Assembly: GCA_030621455.1 (NCBI GenBank)
Contig: JAUXHQ010000024.1
Location: 1-11,977 of the forward strand
DNA: 11,977 bases
Direction: 5' to 3'
Source of the DNA: Deltaproteobacteria bacterium
Lineage (GTDB): Bacteria; Desulfobacterota; UBA8473
The notes below the pieces were generated by a model. That model was not told the origin of the DNA and ran no database searches. It worked only from the letters and a program-made list of their open reading frames with translations. Positions 7,600 through 11,977 of this stretch are shown here, one piece after another. Numbering within the stretch: the first letter of the stretch is position 1; the number at the start of each line of letters is the position of its first letter. Both the position numbers and the translations under genes were made by a program.

Positions 7600-8640
7600 A
7601 TGGTAACCAAGAACATTTCCGGGGCAGAAAAGGCTTCTGTATTGCTCCTCTATCTAGGCGAAGAGGTTGCCTCTAAAGTCTTTCGGAATCTCAAGGAAGA
7701 CGAGATCCACATGCTTGGTAAACATATGACTCACCTCCAGCATATAACATCGGAACAGGTCGATAGTGTGATAGATGAATTCTCTGGGCTTATGTCATCT
7801 GACACTATATTCTCACTCGGCGGAGAGGACTATGTCCGCAATGTGCTCCTTAAGGCCCTAGGTGAAGATAAGGCGCAATCCGTTCTCCGGCTGCTTTCCA
7901 TGCCGATGGTGGGCGGGTTCGATGATCCAGGTTCTAAGAAGGAGATATCCGTAGTAGATGCTCTTCGAAAGATGGACGCGGAAGCGATCGCAAACCTGAT
8001 CAGGGGTGAACATCCACAGACCATAGCTCTCATCCTGTCCCATTTGGAGCCTCAACATGTATCGAAGGTAATTCCTCTTCTGACAGAGGAATTACAGGCG
8101 GAGGTAGTAATCAGAGTGGGCACCCTCGGCAGGGTTCCACCAGGTGCTATGGAGGAGATTGAAGAGGTGCTTAAGACTCATATAAAAAAGGTTTCAGTGG
8201 GAGAAAACCTTAATATTGGCGGTTTGGAACCTGTCGCGGAGATGATGAATATGATCGATCGGACTGCCGGAGACGCCATCATGGCGGCTATTGAGGAGAA
8301 GAGCCCTGAACTGGCGGACGAGATCAAAAACTTGATGTTTGTATTTGACGATCTTACACTTCTTGACGATCGGTCGATGCAGATGGTATTGAAGGAGGTT
8401 TCTAATGAGGACCTCACCGTTGCATTGAAGACAGCCAATGATGGGGTGAAGGATCAAGTGTTTAAAAATGTATCGGAGAGAGCGGCCGGCATGATAAAAG
8501 AAGATCTTGAAGCCATGGGGCCTGTTCGCGTCAAGGATGTGGAGAATGCCCAGCAGGCGATCGCGTCTATAGTCAGAAGGCTTGAAGGTGAGGGTAAGGT
8601 ATTCATCAGTGGAAGAGGGGGGGACGAAGTCATTGACTAG
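7600..8640 (+). CDS. fliG: Flagellar motor switch protein FliG
   Basis: 346 residues, slightly longer than the E. coli protein. FliG lies on the cytoplasmic face of the MS ring, couples it to FliM/FliN and receives torque from the stator. The N-terminal FliF-binding domain (ISGAEKASVLLLYLGEEVA) is followed by the middle domain with the conserved EHPQ motif (137-140) and the Gly-Gly linker (207-208). The C-terminal domain carries the charged torque helix (MFVFDDLTLLDDRSMQ, 246-261, with DDRS as in E. coli) and GPVR (307-310). A short extension (GRGGDEVID) follows the last helix. ATG start with GAGGGA (7588-7593) 6 bases before it. Its 3' end overlaps the start of fliH. Confidence 0.97.
   Translation: MVTKNISGAEKASVLLLYLGEEVASKVFRNLKEDEIHMLGKHMTHLQHITSEQVDSVIDEFSGLMSSDTIFSLGGEDYVRNVLLKALGEDKAQSVLRLLSMPMVGGFDDPGSKKEISVVDALRKMDAEAIANLIRGEHPQTIALILSHLEPQHVSKVIPLLTEELQAEVVIRVGTLGRVPPGAMEEIEEVLKTHIKKVSVGENLNIGGLEPVAEMMNMIDRTAGDAIMAAIEEKSPELADEIKNLMFVFDDLTLLDDRSMQMVLKEVSNEDLTVALKTANDGVKDQVFKNVSERAAGMIKEDLEAMGPVRVKDVENAQQAIASIVRRLEGEGKVFISGRGGDEVID
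8615..8623 (+). promoter_or_regulatory. Ribosome binding site deciding the fliH start
   Basis: A GAGGGGGGG run inside the last codons of fliG ends 9 bases before TTG 8633. The frame of fliH is open further up, to TTG 8582, but the residues added there match no part of FliH. The short overlap with fliG (8 bases) fits translational coupling. Confidence 0.55.
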
Positions 8641-9385
8641 AATACTCAGGGCCGGTGAGCAGAGCGGTCTATTGAAGTCATTTCCCATGAGTGAAATATC
8701 TGGTGGTCGTTCCCCGGCCAGGCATGACCTCCCCGATGATCCATTCCAGAGGACCGGGCCGGAAATTACAGGATGGCCTTTGGAGACTCCGGAAGAGCGT
8801 TCCAGGAGTCTTATTGAGGAAGCAAAAGAAAAGGCTGACAGAACCATCAAGGATGCCGAGAAGAGGAGATCGGATATTGAAAGGGATGCATATGAGAAGG
8901 CCTTTGCTCAAGGCGAGAAGGCGGGGATGGAGATGGGGAAGAAAAAGGCTGAGCCCGTCATAGACAACTTTTATAGGACCATCGAAGAACTGAGCGCCCT
9001 TAAAGCAAAGATTTATCAGGAAAGTGAGAATGAACTGGTCATACTAGCCAGTTGCATTGCCAGGAGCATTCTGCACCAAGAGCTTACAACGAATCAAGAG
9101 GTGACAATCGGTATTGTCAAAGCGGCACTCAGCAATGCGATCGGAATAGGGGGAATAAGGATTAGAGTCAGTCAGTACGACATCGAATTCATACGTCAGT
9201 GCAAACCCCAGATCCTGGACAGTATAGAGGGATTGACGAATATCACCCTTGAAGAGGACGGAAGCATCTTGCGAGGAGGTTGCGTGGTTGAGACCGACTT
9301 TGGAGATATTGATGCCAGGATTGAGAGTCAGATAGCGGAGATGGACAGAGTTTTGAGATCCAGCCTCAGAGATTCGGGGATTTGA
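8633..9385 (+). CDS. fliH: Flagellar assembly protein FliH (export ATPase regulator)
   Basis: 250 residues from TTG 8633; 267 if TTG 8582 is used. FliH is the peripheral stator-like partner of the ATPase FliI. It keeps FliI in check and links it to the C ring through FliN. About 60 poorly conserved, probably disordered N-terminal residues are followed by a long charged helix with the hallmark GxxxG repeat (G94, G98, G102 in QGEKAGMEMG). The C-terminal domain ends with the conserved block GGCVVETDFGDIDA (215-228). The start is chosen for its ribosome binding site and for an 8-base overlap with the fliG stop. A third possibility is ATG 8687, which also has no domain evidence against it. The stop is 1 base before the fliI start. 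Confidence 0.92.
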   Translation: MTRILRAGEQSGLLKSFPMSEISGGRSPARHDLPDDPFQRTGPEITGWPLETPEERSRSLIEEAKEKADRTIKDAEKRRSDIERDAYEKAFAQGEKAGMEMGKKKAEPVIDNFYRTIEELSALKAKIYQESENELVILASCIARSILHQELTTNQEVTIGIVKAALSNAIGIGGIRIRVSQYDIEFIRQCKPQILDSIEGLTNITLEEDGSILRGGCVVETDFGDIDARIESQIAEMDRVLRSSLRDSGI

Positions 9386-9386
9386 A

Positions 9387-10715
9387 TTGCATCAGGCAAT
9401 TGATCTGAAAAAATACCGTACACAGGTTGAAGGGTTCAATGCTATTAGGGTTAATGGTAAGGTGACGCGAGTTGTTGGTTTAACTATAGAGGGGCATGGG
9501 CCTGGTACGACTATAGGGGAGATATGTGACATATATCCGATGGGGGACCAGTCATCTTTTCCTGCCGAGGTTGTGGGGTTTCGGGATAATACGATTTTGC
9601 TCATGCCCCTGGGGGAAATGCAAGGGATAGGACCGCGGAGCCGAATCGTAGCAAGAAGACAGAGGGCTGCTCTAAAGGTAGGAGATTCATTACTTGGAAG
9701 AGTAATAGACGGCTTGGGTAACCCGATTGACGATAAAGGACCTGTCAACACTCGAAAGGAGCTTTCCATATATGGTGTTCCCATAAACCCGCTGCTTAGG
9801 AGGCGGATCAAGGAACCCCTCGACCTCGGAATAAGGGCTATAAACGGGCTTTTGACATGCGGGAAAGGTCAGAGAGTGGGTATACTTTCCGGTAGTGGGG
9901 TGGGCAAGAGTGTCCTCCTTGGAATGATTGCGAGGAATACCGAGGCGGACGTCAACGTCATAGCATTAATCGGAGAGAGGGGGCGTGAAGTAAGGGAGTT
10001 CTTGGAGAAGGATCTGGGATATGAGGGGTTGAAGAGATCGGTAGTAGTGGCTGCCACCTCCGATCAACCGCCATTGATTCGAATGAGAGGAGCTTATGTG
10101 GCTACAACCATAGCTGAGTATTTTCGCGATCAGGGGAAGCAGGTTATCCTCATGATGGACTCAGTAACCAGATTTGCAATGGCTCAGAGAGAGATCGGAC
10201 TGGCTATAGGAGAACCCCCGACAACAAAGGGTTATACTCCCTCGGTCTTTGCCCTCTTACCGAAATTGCTGGAAAGGGCGGGAACCTGTTCCAATGAAGG
10301 GAGTATAACAGGATTATACACGGTTTTGGTTGAGGGGGATGATTTCAATGAACCTATCGCCGATGCCGTACGGTCCATATTGGATGGGCATATCGTTCTT
10401 TCCCGGGCCTTGGCTGCACAAAACCACTATCCGTCTATCGATCTGTTAAACAGCATAAGCCGCATTATGATTGACATTGTTACGCCCGAACACCGTGAGT
10501 ATGCAAATAGGTTGGCAAAAACCCTTGCCACGTATCGACAGGCGGAGGACCTGATAAACATCGGTGCTTACGCCCAAGGGAGCAATCAGGATATTGATAA
10601 TGCCATCAAGATGATAGATGGGGTAAACGGATACTTGAGGCAGGAGATTGAAGAACAGGTAGGATTCGGGGAAAGTGTCATGCAGCTGGAAGAGCTTTTT
10701 CAGCAAAACGGATAA
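9387..10715 (+). CDS. fliI: Flagellum-specific export ATPase FliI
   Basis: 442 residues, the usual length. FliI is the hexameric ATPase of the flagellar type III export system, related to the F1 beta subunit, and helps deliver substrates to the membrane gate. The N-terminal beta-barrel (about 15-95) is followed by the catalytic domain: Walker A GSGVGKS (169-175), the catalytic glutamate in GERGREV (E197), Walker B VILMMD (253-258, D258) and the GEPPTTKGYTPSVFALLPKL segment (275-294) characteristic of flagellar and secretion ATPases. All catalytic residues are intact. The TTG start is the first possible one: the frame is closed by a TGA at 9354, and no other start codon lies between. GGGGA (9376-9380) stands 6 bases before it. 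It lies between fliH and fliJ, with gaps of 1 and 3 bases. Confidence 0.97.
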   Translation: MHQAIDLKKYRTQVEGFNAIRVNGKVTRVVGLTIEGHGPGTTIGEICDIYPMGDQSSFPAEVVGFRDNTILLMPLGEMQGIGPRSRIVARRQRAALKVGDSLLGRVIDGLGNPIDDKGPVNTRKELSIYGVPINPLLRRRIKEPLDLGIRAINGLLTCGKGQRVGILSGSGVGKSVLLGMIARNTEADVNVIALIGERGREVREFLEKDLGYEGLKRSVVVAATSDQPPLIRMRGAYVATTIAEYFRDQGKQVILMMDSVTRFAMAQREIGLAIGEPPTTKGYTPSVFALLPKLLERAGTCSNEGSITGLYTVLVEGDDFNEPIADAVRSILDGHIVLSRALAAQNHYPSIDLLNSISRIMIDIVTPEHREYANRLAKTLATYRQAEDLINIGAYAQGSNQDIDNAIKMIDGVNGYLRQEIEEQVGFGESVMQLEELFQQNG

Positions 10716-10718
10716 TGA

Positions 10719-11189
10719 ATGATGCCTAAATCGCGCTTTGATGTGATCTTAAAGCACAGGACATGGATAGAGGAGAAGATCCAGAGAGAGTTGGCCGAGG
10801 TAAAAGAGTCTCTTGAACAGGCTGAGGGAAGGCTCGCATTTAAGAACCAATTGCAAGAAGACTCATGGAATCATTTTCATACAAAGCAGAACGAAGGGGT
10901 CTCTGCATCTGAGAACTTATCATATTCTCTGTTTTTTGACCGACTCTCAATAGAGATCAAGGAGCAAGAAAGGATGATCCGGCATATAGAGAACGAATTT
11001 AATAATAAACTTGCAGAATTGGTAAAAGCCTCAAGGGAAAAAGAGATGATCAAGAAGTTGAAGGAAGGTGAATTGAAAGAATTATATGATGAAGAATTGA
11101 GGGAGGAACAGAGGTTTATCGATGAGATAGGGATTAGCAAATATAATCGGGATAGAGCACGAAAGAACGAAGAAGGGGTTAGAATTTGA
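10719..11189 (+). CDS. fliJ: Flagellar export protein FliJ
   Basis: 156 residues, almost entirely helical, highly charged and without cysteine or hydrophobic segments, as expected for FliJ. FliJ is the coiled-coil stalk that inserts into the FliI ring and contacts the export gate protein FlhA. The sequence is too divergent for a signature motif to be cited, but length, an antiparallel coiled-coil pattern and the place directly after fliI make the call firm. Two adjacent ATG codons (10719 and 10722) could start it; the ribosome binding site is weak (a short GGA at 10710-10712), suggesting coupling to fliI, which ends 3 bases earlier. Its TGA overlaps the TTG start of the next gene. Confidence 0.88.
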   Translation: MMPKSRFDVILKHRTWIEEKIQRELAEVKESLEQAEGRLAFKNQLQEDSWNHFHTKQNEGVSASENLSYSLFFDRLSIEIKEQERMIRHIENEFNNKLAELVKASREKEMIKKLKEGELKELYDEELREEQRFIDEIGISKYNRDRARKNEEGVRI

Positions 11190-11788
11190 ATAGATGGATG
11201 AAGTATACGATCCTGTTTCTTGTGGTCTTTAAGATATCATTTTCAGGGATATTACTGAATAAGGATAATAGAAGCCCCTCAACGGATTCAATGCTGGATG
11301 TTGCCTCTGCAGAAGAAAAGAGAGAGGTTGCCCTTGCAGAAGAGAAAGAGGAAACAGGTTCGAGCGAAGCCTTCACCAGGACTTTTTCTGAGCAGGAAAT
11401 AGCGATCTTGACTTCTCTTGAGAAGAAGAGGTTGGAATTGCTTGAGAAGGAAGAGGAACTGGGTATAGAGGAAGAGAGGTTGAATAAACTGAAACAAGGC
11501 ATAGAAGATAGAATAGCGGAGTTGAAGGATATTGAGTCAAACGTAGAAAAGCTGGTCCAGATTAGGGAGGAAACCGAAGAAAAGAGGTTGAATCACCTGG
11601 CGAAGGTTTACGAGGCAACACCTCCGGAACAAGCTGGGCCAACCATGTCTAAGTTAGACGTAAAACTGGCAGCGGATGTTCTTATGAGGATTAACGGAAG
11701 AAAGGCAGGGAAGATATGGGCCTTTGTTGCGCCGCAACAGGCGGTAAAGATAAGTGAAGAACTGGCAAGACGGAAGAAACAACGATGA
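11186..11788 (+). CDS. MotE-like membrane protein with C-terminal MgtE N-type domain
   Basis: 200 residues. A single N-terminal hydrophobic segment (about 5-24) is an uncleaved anchor or signal peptide. An acidic linker with a short tandem repeat follows (39-56), then a long coiled coil (about 70-135). The C-terminal 60 residues (LAKVYEATPPEQAG, 138-151, then two further helices) resemble the MgtE intracellular N domain. This layout is that of the proteins found after fliJ in many flagellar clusters. In rhizobia the related MotE is a periplasmic chaperone for the stator-associated protein MotC; that role is only inferred here. TTG 11186 overlaps the fliJ stop and has AAGGGG (11173-11178) 7 bases upstream. 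ATG 11198 is possible but poorly spaced. It is the last + strand gene of the window. Confidence 0.85.
   Translation: MNRWMKYTILFLVVFKISFSGILLNKDNRSPSTDSMLDVASAEEKREVALAEEKEETGSSEAFTRTFSEQEIAILTSLEKKRLELLEKEEELGIEEERLNKLKQGIEDRIAELKDIESNVEKLVQIREETEEKRLNHLAKVYEATPPEQAGPTMSKLDVKLAADVLMRINGRKAGKIWAFVAPQQAVKISEELARRKKQR
11300..11353 (+). repeat. 27-base imperfect tandem repeat within the MotE-like gene
   Basis: Two adjacent 27-base units (11300-11326 and 11327-11353) agree at 19 of 27 positions. They encode VASAEEKRE and VALAEEKEE in the acidic linker between membrane anchor and coiled coil. The unit is a multiple of three, so copy-number change would alter linker length without shifting the frame. 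Confidence 0.7.
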
Positions 11789-11790
11789 TT

Positions 11791-11976
11791 CTACCACGGC
11801 AAATTTTCCCCATCACACACACTCCATAGGGCAAATCTTACCTCCCCATCACCACCCTTGTATGTAACCGGTGAAAAAATGGAAAAGACTATGCTATCCA
11901 CTTCTCTATACCCTCTACGAAGAAAGAAACCTAAGATATTGAGCCTGTCGTTCGTCTTCGCAATTAGTATGCCAAC
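11791..11976 (-). CDS. 3' end of a convergent gene, probably a GNAT-type acetyltransferase
   Basis: On the minus strand a frame is open from the window edge (11976) to TAG at 11793-11791, 61 codons without a start, so only the C-terminus is present. It contains TNDRLNILGFFLRRGYRE, closely resembling the last conserved motif of GNAT N-acetyltransferases (TND, then aromatic FF/FY, then R-x-G-F/Y). The acetyl-CoA-binding R/Q-x-x-G-x-G/A motif would lie upstream, outside the window. Base composition supports coding: the + strand here is C-rich, the reverse of the G-rich flagellar genes, as expected for a gene on the other strand. Its stop is 2 bases from the stop of the MotE-like gene. The substrate cannot be told; no link to the flagellum is visible. 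Confidence 0.55.
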   Translation of the reverse strand, partial: VGILIAKTNDRLNILGFFLRRGYREVDSIVFSIFSPVTYKGGDGEVRFALWSVCDGENLPW

Positions 11977-11977
11977 T

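Noticed and set aside
8194..8850. 218-codon minus-strand open frame across fliG and fliH
   Set aside because: Antisense to clear flagellar genes, no domain recognised; its length reflects codon bias of the + strand genes.

Overview
The window is a flagellar basal-body and export-apparatus cluster, with all recognisable genes but one on the + strand. The set of genes, their order (kinase, sigma-54 activator, flgB, flgC, fliE, fliF, fliG, fliH, fliI, fliJ, MotE-like), the moderate GC content and the abundant AGG/AGA arginine codons suggest a Gram-negative of the Deltaproteobacteria/Desulfobacterota or Nitrospirota kind. That taxonomic reading is an inference; no rRNA or other marker is present.

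Layout. Positions 3-1763 hold the 3' part of a large tetratricopeptide-repeat protein whose start lies outside the window. Four bases later comes a soluble PAS-containing histidine kinase (1768-3108), then a receiver/AAA+/Fis response regulator of the FlrC/FleR class (start re-assigned to 3161, end 4525). A 72-base gap carries a sigma-54 promoter with exact GG-N10-GC spacing (4553-4569), followed by flgB and flgC. A 124-base gap with a strong AT-rich hairpin (5503-5569) precedes fliE. A 112-base gap without a convincing promoter precedes fliF. From fliF on, the genes fliG, fliH, fliI, fliJ and a MotE-like membrane protein are tightly packed or overlapping. The run ends at 11788. Two bases further lies the 3' end of a convergent minus-strand gene (11791-11976) that is cut by the window edge and looks like the C-terminus of a GNAT acetyltransferase.

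How the genes work together. The kinase and regulator very likely switch on sigma-54-dependent flagellar genes, beginning with the flgB promoter that lies directly behind the regulator. FlgB and FlgC are proximal rod proteins. FliE joins the rod to the MS ring made by FliF. FliG is the rotor switch protein that sits on FliF. FliH, FliI and FliJ form the soluble ATPase complex that feeds the type III export gate. The MotE-like protein probably helps assemble the stator or another periplasmic part.

Nothing here amounts to a new biological system. The points most worth a second look are the fliE leader hairpin, the heavy use of TTG start codons (6 of 11 genes), the compact sigma-54 promoter and leader of flgB, the truncated convergent gene at the right edge, and the large TPR protein at the head of the regulatory operon.
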